In this document: piece after piece, positions 1 to 6,105 of the stretch
How the letters are laid out: each line of letters starts with the position of its first letter
Position numbering within the stretch: the stretch's first letter is position 1
Assembly: GCA_020853075.1 (NCBI GenBank)
Contig: JADYZS010000053.1
Location: 1-6,887, forward strand
Reading direction: 5' to 3'
DNA: 6,887 bases
Source: Anaerolineae bacterium
GTDB lineage: Bacteria > Chloroflexota > Anaerolineae > JADYZS01
The notes under the pieces: generated by a model
Seen by the model: only the letters and a program-made list of their open reading frames with translations
Told to the model about the DNA's origin: nothing
Databases searched by the model: none
Position numbers and translations under genes: made by a program

Positions 1-77
1 CGGGCGCAGGTATTCCGTCCCCTTGTGGGATACTCGCCGTGCGGCATGAGGGGCGATCCACGCTACGAACCAGTCAC

Positions 78-392
78 CTAAGAACCTTTTCTCTGGCCGG
101 CCGCGGGCGCGCCCTCTCGCTCCTCTATCTGCACGACGACGCGGCCACCCAACGCTTCCACCACGCGCCGGAGGAAGGATAGGCTGGGCGCGGAGTTCCC
201 GCTTTCCAGGCGCGCGATGCTGGATTGCCTGGTGCCTACCAACTCGGCCAATTCCTTCTGCGTCAGGCCGCGCAGGATGCGAAGCCGGGCCACCTGGTAG
301 GCAGGCTCCAATGCTTCGGCAGCAGCCCGAAATTCCGTGTCCTTCATGCGCTCGGCCTCCCAATCTTCTAAACGGATTGTCTTGGGGGGCAT
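78..392 (-). CDS. XRE-family HTH regulator, HigA/RelB-antitoxin-like
   Basis: Small DNA-binding protein of 104 residues. A Cro/C1-type helix-turn-helix lies at about residues 36-86: helix 2 is TQKELAELVG (44-53) and the recognition helix is QSSIARLESG (56-65), followed by PSLSFLRRVVEALG. The N-terminal part (EDWEAERMKDTEFRAAAEALEPAYQVA) resembles the lead-in of HigA-type antitoxins, which bind a RelE/HigB-like toxin and repress their own operon. I chose the ATG at 392 because GGAGAGGG lies just upstream at suitable spacing; the ATG at 449 in the same frame would add 19 residues but has no clear SD. In higBA-type loci the toxin usually precedes the antitoxin, but here the upstream space (393-576) is too short for one and leads into a divergent gene. 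The gene is therefore either a solitary regulator or half of a broken pair. The HTH call is secure; the antitoxin role is inferred. Confidence 0.8.
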   Translation of the reverse strand: MPPKTIRLEDWEAERMKDTEFRAAAEALEPAYQVARLRILRGLTQKELAELVGTRQSSIARLESGNSAPSLSFLRRVVEALGGRVVVQIEEREGAPAAGQRKGS

Positions 393-396
393 CTTT

Positions 397-404
397 CCCT
401 CTCC
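397..404 (-). promoter_or_regulatory. SD sequence that decides the HTH gene start
   Basis: Read on the minus strand this is GGAGAGGG, followed by AAAG and then the ATG at 392. The alternative ATG at 449 has only a GC-rich CGCGGGT in front of it, so 392 is preferred. Confidence 0.6.
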
Positions 405-481
405 AAGAAATCGGTCATGTATCGCTTGAGGCTCAATGATGTGAATCATACCCGCGCGAGATGCCTTGGACTATAATAATC

Positions 482-510
482 TTGACAGATAACGGACCGC
501 CGGACTTAAG
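482..510 (+). promoter_or_regulatory. possible promoter for the membrane-protein gene
   Basis: A perfect TTGACA (482-487) is followed after 17 bp by CTTAAG (505-510), a poor -10 matching TATAAT at three of six positions. A perfect TATAAT also occurs just upstream at 472-477 on the same strand, but it has no recognisable -35. This AT-rich island is the only promoter-like part of the divergent intergenic region between the HTH gene and the membrane-protein gene, and probably also holds the unresolved minus-strand promoter of the HTH gene. The assignment is weak. Confidence 0.3.
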
Positions 511-534
511 ACAGTGTGACAGGAGACGTTTCTG

Positions 535-558
535 GACCTCAAGACACGAGTGGAGGTC
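535..558 (+). repeat. inverted repeat GACCTC-12-GAGGTC in the 5' leader
   Basis: Perfect 6-bp arms (535-540 and 553-558) are separated by 12 bp. The repeat ends 7 bp before the SD AAGGAG of the next gene. It could form a small hairpin in the leader or be a protein-binding dyad. A repeat this short could also arise by chance. Confidence 0.3.
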
Positions 559-576
559 GCATCTTAAGGAGCAATC

Positions 577-1281
577 ATGAAACCATCCAAGTTACGGCTC
601 ATCGTCGCCTGGTATCTAGACTTGCTCCTATGGTCTGCCATCCTTTACGTGGGTGAGACTGCCCTGGGATTCTATCGTTATCACTGGCCTGTCGCGGTTG
701 CTGCCTCACTCAGCCTGGAGGCGTTACTCTGGCGGTTGGAGAAAAGGTCGTTCGGGTTCTATGCCATGGGCCTGGTTCGTGATGAAAATGGCAGGTGGGT
801 TCTGGACCCCGAACTTAAGGCTAACGCCCACTGGTTGATTCTTGCGCTAGGCATCTTCCAATTCTACAGCGGACACCGCATCTTTGCCGAAGGCCTCGTG
901 ACTGACCCCTTCTTCTATTTGCTGGGCACGCGGCTGCCGAGGCCGTTGTCACAACTGTTTCTGGGCCTCCTGGGAATGGCTTGGATGTACAGCGCCGCCG
1001 CGCTTTTTCGCTGCAAGATGCACGCGCCAAGGCTGGTGTTGACGTTGCAAGCCTTCATCCTATTGAATGACCTAGCCAGTTTGCCGCTCTTGAGGGAACT
1101 TGTGGAAGACGTGATTGCCCGCGGTCAGGCCGAGCGTGTGGCGATGGGAAGGACCCCAGCCCCAACCACACCTGAGATGCTGATGCAGCTCAATTTCGCC
1201 GGGAACCTGGTGTATCTGATCGTGCTGGTCGCTGTCGTTCTCGTCTTCCGCAAAAGGTTCCGCTTTGAGGGCCTTGCATGA
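577..1281 (+). CDS. multi-pass membrane protein, possibly RDD-like
   Basis: A 234-residue protein with about six hydrophobic segments: roughly 7-25, 36-52, 85-104, 124-144, 151-171 and 206-225, ending in a basic RKRFRF tail. There is no signal-peptidase site, so it should sit in the cytoplasmic membrane. The first segment has Arg7 and Asp15 (RLIVAWYLD), and after the second comes KRSFGFYAMGLVRDENG. These resemble the Arg/Asp and G-K-x-x-x-G-L-x-V-x-D-x-x-G elements of RDD-family proteins, but the match is loose and function is unknown. Hydrophilic loops lie at about 66-84 and 172-203. The start is well supported: AAGGAG (566-571) lies 5 nt before the ATG. It is transcribed away from the HTH gene and converges with the murF-alr gene, 13 bp between stop codons and no visible terminator. 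Its codons are less GC-rich than those of the operon, which may mean a different history. Confidence 0.85.
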   Translation: MKPSKLRLIVAWYLDLLLWSAILYVGETALGFYRYHWPVAVAASLSLEALLWRLEKRSFGFYAMGLVRDENGRWVLDPELKANAHWLILALGIFQFYSGHRIFAEGLVTDPFFYLLGTRLPRPLSQLFLGLLGMAWMYSAAALFRCKMHAPRLVLTLQAFILLNDLASLPLLRELVEDVIARGQAERVAMGRTPAPTTPEMLMQLNFAGNLVYLIVLVAVVLVFRKRFRFEGLA

Positions 1282-1294
1282 ATTGGCAAATGGT

Positions 1295-3856
1295 TCACAC
1301 TACCCGCGGCACCCGCGCCAATATCTCCGACACCACCTCGTAGTTGATGGTCCCCAGGCGCGCGGCCACCTCCTCCACCGTGATGCGGTCGTCGCCCTGC
1401 GCGCCGATGAGCACCACCTCGTCCCCCTGGCGCACGTGGGGGATGTGGGTCACGTCCAGCATCGTCTGATCCATGCAGACGCGCCCGACGATGCTCGCCC
1501 GCTGCCCGCGCACCAATACCTCCCCCCAATGCGCGGGCGCGCGGCGGAAGCCGTCGGCGTAGCCCACCGGGATAACGGCGATGCGCTCCTCGCCCTGCGT
1601 CCGGTAGGTGTTACCGTAACTGACGTAACTGCCGGGCGGGAGCGTCTTCACCTGGGCAATCTGCGTCTTCCAGGTGAGCGCGGGGCGGAAGCCGGGCGGC
1701 AGCGGCGTCTCCGGCGACGGCGCCAGGCCGTAGAGCGCGAGGCCGAGGCGCACCAGGTTGAAGCGGCTCTCGCGCACGGTGAGGAGCGCGGCGGAATTGG
1801 CCGCGTGCACCAGCGGCGGGCGCAAGCCCTCCGCGTCCAGGGCATCCAGCACTGCGTGGAAGGCGGCCAGTTGCTCGTAGGTGTAACCTTTGTCGGCGGC
1901 GTCGGCTACGGAAAAATGGGTGAAGATGCCTTCCACTTCCACGCCGGGCAACTCCCGCAACAGGCGCACGAAGGGGAGAACTTCGCCAGGCAGGAGGCCG
2001 AGGCGACCCATTCCCGTGTCCACCTTGACGTGGAGGCGGGCGGTCTGGCGGAGTTCCGTCGCGGCGCGGCTGAAGGCCCGCGCGCTGTCCAGGTCAAAGA
2101 CGGTGGCGATGACGCGATGCAGGAGCGTCTCCCGCGCCTGCCATGCCGGTGTGTAGCCCAGGACGAGGAGCGGTGCATCCAGCCCGGCGCGCCGCAGGTT
2201 AATCGCTTCGGCCAGGCAGGCGACGCCCAGCATCGTCGCGCCGTTGTTCAGCGCGGTGCGGCCCACGATGGCTGCGCCGTGGCCGTAGCCGTCGGCCTTG
2301 AGCACCGTCAGGATGCCGACGCCCGGCCCTACGACCTCCTGCGCCCGCCGCACGTTGTTGGCGATGGCGTTGAGGTCAATCTCCAGCCAGGTGGGGCGGT
2401 CGGGCCGGGCCGCGCTGAGGCGGGGGAGCATCGTCCCGGCCCCCTGGCGCACCAACAACTCGCCGGCGCGCGCAGCGTCCCCCGGCGCAAGGAGGCGCGC
2501 CACCAGGCGTTCCAGTCGCGCCTCGCGTCCACCCTTGACCAATAGAACCGTGCCGGGGCCGAGGTGCTCCGCCAGGTAGCGCGCCGCTTCGTCAATGCTA
2601 TACGTCTCAAAGATGGCGGAGGCGGGGAGGCCCGCGGCGCGGGCAGCCCGCGCGCTCCCTCTCGCCCGCTCGCCCACGGTGACTAACGTCTCCACCATGC
2701 CGACTGCTGCCTCGCCCACCTTGCGATGCCCTTCGGCCTCGTAGTCGCCTAAATCCTCCATGTCGCCCAGGACGGCCAGCCGCCGTCGCCCTCTGAAGCA
2801 GGCGAGTGCCTCCAGAGCGGCCAGCGCCGTCGCGGGCGTGGCGCTCACCGTGTCGTCCAGAATGAGGCTCCCCCCCAGGCCGGAGAGGGGATTCAGACGG
2901 CCCGGTAGCGGCGCGAGACCGGCCAGGGCAGCGCAGGCATCGGCCAGCGGCACGCCGCTATGCAGGCCGACGCCCAGCGCGGCCAGCGCAGGATAGACGG
3001 CGTAGGGGCCGAGGAGCCGCAGATGGATGGGCGACTCGGTCGGAGTGGTGCCGCGGTCTATGAGGGTGAACGAAACGCCGGCGGGAGTACAGTGAATGTT
3101 GGTCGCGCGCAGGTCGGCCTCCGGCGACCGGCCAAAAGTGAGGACGCGGGCGCGCGTGCGCTCCCGCAGGGCGAGGACGCGCGGGTCGTCGGCGTTGAGG
3201 AGCGCGAGGCCGTCGGCTGGCAACGCTTCCACCAGGCGGCCTTTCTCGCGGGCTATCGTATCCAGGTCGCCGAAGAAGGCCAGGTGTGCCTCGTGGACGG
3301 AGGTGACGATGCCGACGGTAGGGCGGGTGAGCGCGGCCAGGTCGCGCACCTCGTCAAAACTGGCCGCGGCCAGTTCCAGCACCGCGATTTCGTGCTCCGG
3401 CCCCAGGCGGCCCAGGGCAATAGGGAGGCCGTAGCGCCCGCTATAACTGGCGGGCGTCTTGAAGACCGGGAAGCGCGCGGCCAGCACTGCCGCCCCCGCG
3501 TCCTTCGTCATCGTCTTGCCGCTGGAGCCGGTGACGGCGACGACGCGCGGGGCATAGTGCTGTAAAATGTGCGCCGCCCAATCCAGGAGCGCCTGGCGCA
3601 CGTCCTCCACCACGATGCAGGTGACGCCGAAGGAACTCAAGTCTAGCGGATGCTGGCAGAGGACGCCCGCCGCGCCGTCCCGCGTCACGTCCAGGATGTA
3701 GTCATGGCCGTCGCCCGTCTCCGTCTTGACGGCGAGGAAGAGTTCGCCCGCGTGCAGGAGGCGGGAATCAAAGCAGAAATCGGCGAAGTGGTCGGCGAAG
3801 ACAGGGCCGTGCAACCGTCCGCCCGTAGCATTCAGCAAGTCGGATAAGAGGATCAT
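1295..3856 (-). CDS. murF-alr: bifunctional MurF-type ligase / alanine racemase fusion
   Basis: An 853-residue cytoplasmic fusion. Residues 1-460 form a three-domain Mur ligase most like MurF (adds D-Ala-D-Ala to UDP-MurNAc-tripeptide). Visible are DSR (30-32), P-loop GSSGKT (110-115), Glu161, EAHL with His191, the carbamylated-Lys position Lys205, PGR with Arg320, Asp334-335, GDMEDLG (364-370) and a KGGR (441-444) in place of KGSR. A linker leads into residues 486-853, a full-length PLP-dependent fold-III alanine racemase (L-Ala to D-Ala): PLP Lys520 in KADGYGHG, VSYG with the catalytic-Tyr position 747, GYADG (765-769) and CMDQ (794-797). The racemase half looks fully active. The MurF half departs from family signatures: GxHNxxN reads GPYAVYP (283-289), GNxNN reads ASYSG (136-140) and DDSYNANP reads DDTVSATP (334-341). 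The start lies 9 bp after the upstream stop and has no strong SD, suggesting coupling. The fold assignment is certain; ligase activity is doubtful. Confidence 0.93.
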   Translation of the reverse strand: MILLSDLLNATGGRLHGPVFADHFADFCFDSRLLHAGELFLAVKTETGDGHDYILDVTRDGAAGVLCQHPLDLSSFGVTCIVVEDVRQALLDWAAHILQHYAPRVVAVTGSSGKTMTKDAGAAVLAARFPVFKTPASYSGRYGLPIALGRLGPEHEIAVLELAAASFDEVRDLAALTRPTVGIVTSVHEAHLAFFGDLDTIAREKGRLVEALPADGLALLNADDPRVLALRERTRARVLTFGRSPEADLRATNIHCTPAGVSFTLIDRGTTPTESPIHLRLLGPYAVYPALAALGVGLHSGVPLADACAALAGLAPLPGRLNPLSGLGGSLILDDTVSATPATALAALEALACFRGRRRLAVLGDMEDLGDYEAEGHRKVGEAAVGMVETLVTVGERARGSARAARAAGLPASAIFETYSIDEAARYLAEHLGPGTVLLVKGGREARLERLVARLLAPGDAARAGELLVRQGAGTMLPRLSAARPDRPTWLEIDLNAIANNVRRAQEVVGPGVGILTVLKADGYGHGAAIVGRTALNNGATMLGVACLAEAINLRRAGLDAPLLVLGYTPAWQARETLLHRVIATVFDLDSARAFSRAATELRQTARLHVKVDTGMGRLGLLPGEVLPFVRLLRELPGVEVEGIFTHFSVADAADKGYTYEQLAAFHAVLDALDAEGLRPPLVHAANSAALLTVRESRFNLVRLGLALYGLAPSPETPLPPGFRPALTWKTQIAQVKTLPPGSYVSYGNTYRTQGEERIAVIPVGYADGFRRAPAHWGEVLVRGQRASIVGRVCMDQTMLDVTHIPHVRQGDEVVLIGAQGDDRITVEEVAARLGTINYEVVSEILARVPRVV
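2440..2445 (-). promoter_or_regulatory. possible internal SD for a free alanine racemase
   Basis: On the minus strand AGGGGG lies 8 nt before the in-frame ATG of Met476 (codon 2429-2431), ten residues before the racemase domain begins. Initiation here would give a stand-alone Alr of 378 residues, a normal Alr length. In a GC-rich gene such a motif can occur by chance. Confidence 0.3.
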
Positions 3857-3865
3857 GCCAGGGGT

Positions 3866-5221
3866 CTAGTTCCCGATAGGTTGGAGAGCCAACAGCCCTT
3901 CCCAGTCTATCTCCGGAATGGGGGGCGACTGCGGTATTTCCAGCGTCGGCATCATCAGTGCTCGGAGGGTGAGCGCGGTGGCCTGGAGCGGGACGGTATC
4001 CACCTGGGGCATGGGCGCGGCGGTGGGGAATATATCTGCGGCCAGGATAGCGCCGGTAATCACAGGCATCGCGGCCATATCCGGCATCGGCACTATCTCC
4101 GGCATCGGCGCGGGCGCGGGGAAAATATCCTCCCGTCCAATCTCCGCCGAAATGGGCATCGCTGCCTTCTCCGGCATGGCAGCCTCAGCAGGCATAGCCA
4201 CCGGAGATGGTTTCGCCGCTTTGGGAGCAGCGGGAGCGGCCCTCACCCGTTTTGGCTCGCGGCCTATCTCGTACTGTGCCTCACGGCTGGCGAGGCGCAG
4301 AGCCCAGGCGAAATCTCTGGCGGTGGCGAAACGTTGGTCAGGGTAGAGAGATAGGGCGTTCTCCAACACCTGGTCTAAGGCAGGCCAGACGGCGGGGTTG
4401 AAGCGGCTCGCGGGGATGAGGACCCCGGCATCGCGCGCGGGGCCGCGTCGCGCCAGCAGGAGGTACAACAGCGCACCCAGGGCATAGACGTCGCTGCGCG
4501 CGTCGGGGTTAGCCCCGGCCACCACCTCCGGCGGCGTGAAGAGGGTGCGCACACGGGGCACGGCCACGCCCAGCACCTGCAAGAGCTGGCTGAGGCCGAC
4601 GCCGCGCACCATCACCTGGCCCTTATCGTTGATAAAAACCTGATCGCTCCCCAACGAGCCGTGGAACAAACCTTGCTCGTGGGCGTGGCCGAGTGCCTCT
4701 GCTGCCTTCAGGGCAACGTTGGTCGCGTCTTTCAGTTCCCACGGCCCGCCCTTGCGCAGCCGCTCCGTGAGGGGCTTTGCTCCATCCACCATACGGACGA
4801 GGAGATAAAGCAAGCCATCTTCCTCACCGGCCTCCACCAGAGGGGCCAGGCTGGGGTGGTTCAGCCGCCGCACGATGCTCAAGAGTTGGCGGTAGGTAGC
4901 AGCGGCCTCGGTTCGTGCTTTGATGCGTTGCGGCAAGACGCGCGCGGCAATCGGTGTCCCCTTCGTTCCCGGTTCGCGTGTCTGTATCCAGCCGCTGCTG
5001 CCCGCGCCGGAACGCTCGCCCAAGATCCGGTAGAGGGCAAGGGCTTGTTGCACCAGGGCCCGGCGTGCCTCTCGCGGGGCGCGGCTCGTCCGTGCCCCGG
5101 ACGCGACCTGCGCCAGCCAGAGGGTCGTCTCCGGCGACAGCAGCGAACCGTCCTGGGTGGCCGTCAAGGCCAGGATGGCGCGGGCGAGGCGGGCCTGAAA
5201 AGAGGAAGGTTTTTTGCTCAT
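3866..5221 (-). CDS. Ser/Thr kinase-fold pseudokinase with Met-Pro repeat tail
   Basis: A 451-residue soluble protein with no membrane segment. Residues 1-80 are a helical N-terminal region. About 85-312 match the Hanks-type kinase fold: a VAIK-like strand IAARVL (91-96), LNHPSLAPLVEAGEEDGLLYLLVRMV-type N lobe, FHGSLGSDQ at the catalytic loop (186-194), TPPE (229-232) for APE, and SDVYALGALLYLLL (243-256) for helix F. Catalytic residues are missing: the beta-3 Lys is Arg94, the HRD Asp is Ser189, the loop Lys and Asn are Gly191 and Gln194, and DFG is GVG (207-209). No glycine-rich loop is evident. The helix-F Asp244 is kept. It is therefore most likely a pseudokinase, acting as a scaffold or allosteric partner. 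Residues 320-451 are a low-complexity Ala/Pro/Met tail with hexapeptide periodicity, ending in EIDWEGLLALQPIGN. The start lies 7 bp after the HDOD stop with no clear SD; murF-alr follows 9 bp later. Confidence 0.88.
   Translation of the reverse strand: MSKKPSSFQARLARAILALTATQDGSLLSPETTLWLAQVASGARTSRAPREARRALVQQALALYRILGERSGAGSSGWIQTREPGTKGTPIAARVLPQRIKARTEAAATYRQLLSIVRRLNHPSLAPLVEAGEEDGLLYLLVRMVDGAKPLTERLRKGGPWELKDATNVALKAAEALGHAHEQGLFHGSLGSDQVFINDKGQVMVRGVGLSQLLQVLGVAVPRVRTLFTPPEVVAGANPDARSDVYALGALLYLLLARRGPARDAGVLIPASRFNPAVWPALDQVLENALSLYPDQRFATARDFAWALRLASREAQYEIGREPKRVRAAPAAPKAAKPSPVAMPAEAAMPEKAAMPISAEIGREDIFPAPAPMPEIVPMPDMAAMPVITGAILAADIFPTAAPMPQVDTVPLQATALTLRALMMPTLEIPQSPPIPEIDWEGLLALQPIGN
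3977..4195 (-). repeat. 18-bp periodic coding repeat (MPxxxx hexapeptides)
   Basis: In the pseudokinase tail a hydrophobic residue followed by Pro recurs every six residues. Pro sits at 344, 350, 356, 368, 374, 380 and 386, with one slot (362) occupied by Gly, and then after a one-residue slip at 399, 405 and 411. Units include MPAEAA, MPEKAA, MPISAE, FPAPAP, MPEIVP, MPDMAA, FPTAAP and MPQVDT. At DNA level GGCAT recurs at 18-bp steps on the plus strand (for example 4065, 4083, 4101). A longer unit containing DIFPxxAPMP occurs twice, 31 residues (93 bp) apart. This suggests growth by tandem duplication. Confidence 0.7.
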
Positions 5222-5228
5222 GGCAAGG

Positions 5229-6086
5229 TCACACGCCGAGGCCGATGATCTCCTCCGCCTGGGATACGGCGTTTTGCATGTCGGCGATAAGGCTCGTCAT
5301 GTCGCTCTCGGTCCAATCCAGTTGCTTGATGGCGATTTCATCAAGCGTATAGCGCAGGCCATCCACGCCGATACCGATGCCCGCCATCAGCGCGGCGGCA
5401 TTGGCAACGTGGACGGCGGAAGTAAAGCGGAGGTCAGTCTGCGCCTTGGCCGGAGAGTGGTGGTAAGCGACAGCCTCTACCACACGGTCAGGGAGGTTCC
5501 AACTTCGCACAATCACGGCACCTACCTCGGCGTGATCGTGCCCGGTAATCTGCCGCTCTACTTCAGTCCAGGCCACGTTCTCAGGATCGCGCTCCGATTT
5601 ACCCGCCCATTCTGTCTGGTGCTTCACCATCAGGTCAATCGCGAGTTTCCCCACGTCGTGCAACAATCCAGCCACATAGACCTCTGAGCGGGGAGTGATG
5701 AGACGGCGCTGTGCCACGCGTTCGCTCCCCGCGGCCACCGCCACCGAATGTCGCCACAGGGCAGTTCGTTCCAGCCGGTAGGCAGGGACGGCGCGAGAAA
5801 GAATCTTGCTGGCCGATGCGGCGAAAATGACTTCCTGCACCGTCTCGTAGCCCAGGTAACCGATGGCTTCGTCCAGGGACGCGATGCGCCGCGGAAGGCC
5901 GTAATAGGCCGAGTTGACCATCCTCAGAAACAGCCCTGTCATACCCTGATCCAGAGAAAGGACGTGCGCCAGCTCGGACCGTCGTGAACGGGGATCCTGG
6001 ATCAACTCCAAAGCGCGAACCAGCACTTGCGGCAGAGGCGGGAGTTGGCGCAAGGCGGTAGGAAGTAGGATCGGGGATGTTTCCAT
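5229..6086 (-). CDS. HDOD-domain signalling protein
   Basis: A 285-residue cytoplasmic protein consisting mainly of one HDOD domain (about residues 10-215), a degenerate relative of HD phosphohydrolases found in bacterial regulatory proteins. Visible motifs are LPPLPQVLVRALELI (15-29), SLDQGMTGLFLRMVNSAYYG (44-63), IGYLGYETVQEVI, His113, GLLHDVGKLAI (140-150), GHDHAEVGA (182-190), SWNLPD and AYHH (207-210). Most HD metal ligands are present (His113, His143-Asp144, His185, His209-210), but the last Asp position reads Asn229 (HVAN). Metal binding is possible but not assured. I place the start at 6086, where AGGAGAGG lies 5 nt upstream; an ATG at 6164 would add 26 residues that overlap the rpiB-like gene. 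No sensor or output domain is attached, so it probably works through partner proteins. It lies between the isomerase and the pseudokinase, 7 bp from the latter. Confidence 0.9.
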   Translation of the reverse strand: METSPILLPTALRQLPPLPQVLVRALELIQDPRSRRSELAHVLSLDQGMTGLFLRMVNSAYYGLPRRIASLDEAIGYLGYETVQEVIFAASASKILSRAVPAYRLERTALWRHSVAVAAGSERVAQRRLITPRSEVYVAGLLHDVGKLAIDLMVKHQTEWAGKSERDPENVAWTEVERQITGHDHAEVGAVIVRSWNLPDRVVEAVAYHHSPAKAQTDLRFTSAVHVANAAALMAGIGIGVDGLRYTLDEIAIKQLDWTESDMTSLIADMQNAVSQAEEIIGLGV

Positions 6087-6091
6087 ACGGA

Positions 6092-6099
6092 CCTCTCCT
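6092..6099 (-). promoter_or_regulatory. SD sequence that decides the HDOD gene start
   Basis: On the minus strand AGGAGAGG is followed by TCCGT and the ATG at 6086. This is the best SD of the operon, and it removes the 59-bp overlap with the upstream gene that the ATG at 6164 would require. Confidence 0.75.
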
Positions 6100-6105
6100 G
6101 CCTGG

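Noticed and set aside
1..81. Plus-strand frame open from the window start to TAA at 79-81, and minus-strand frames open leftward
   Set aside because: Only about 26 codons are visible and frames on both strands are open, so a gene end or start cannot be distinguished from chance.
1265..2545. Long plus-strand open frame of 426 codons
   Set aside because: It lies antisense to the murF-alr coding sequence, is rich in His/Arg/Gly/Ala as expected of a GC-rich shadow frame, and shows no recognisable motif.
2960..3565. Plus-strand open frame of 201 codons
   Set aside because: It is a shadow of the MurF half on the opposite strand, with no motif or convincing SD.
1295..3856. MurF half as a decaying pseudogene
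   Set aside because: The frame is intact through 853 codons with consistent GC-rich codon use, and many family motifs are retained, so altered function is likelier than decay.
5214..5687. Plus-strand open frame of 157 codons
   Set aside because: It is antisense to the HDOD gene, which has clear family motifs on the minus strand.
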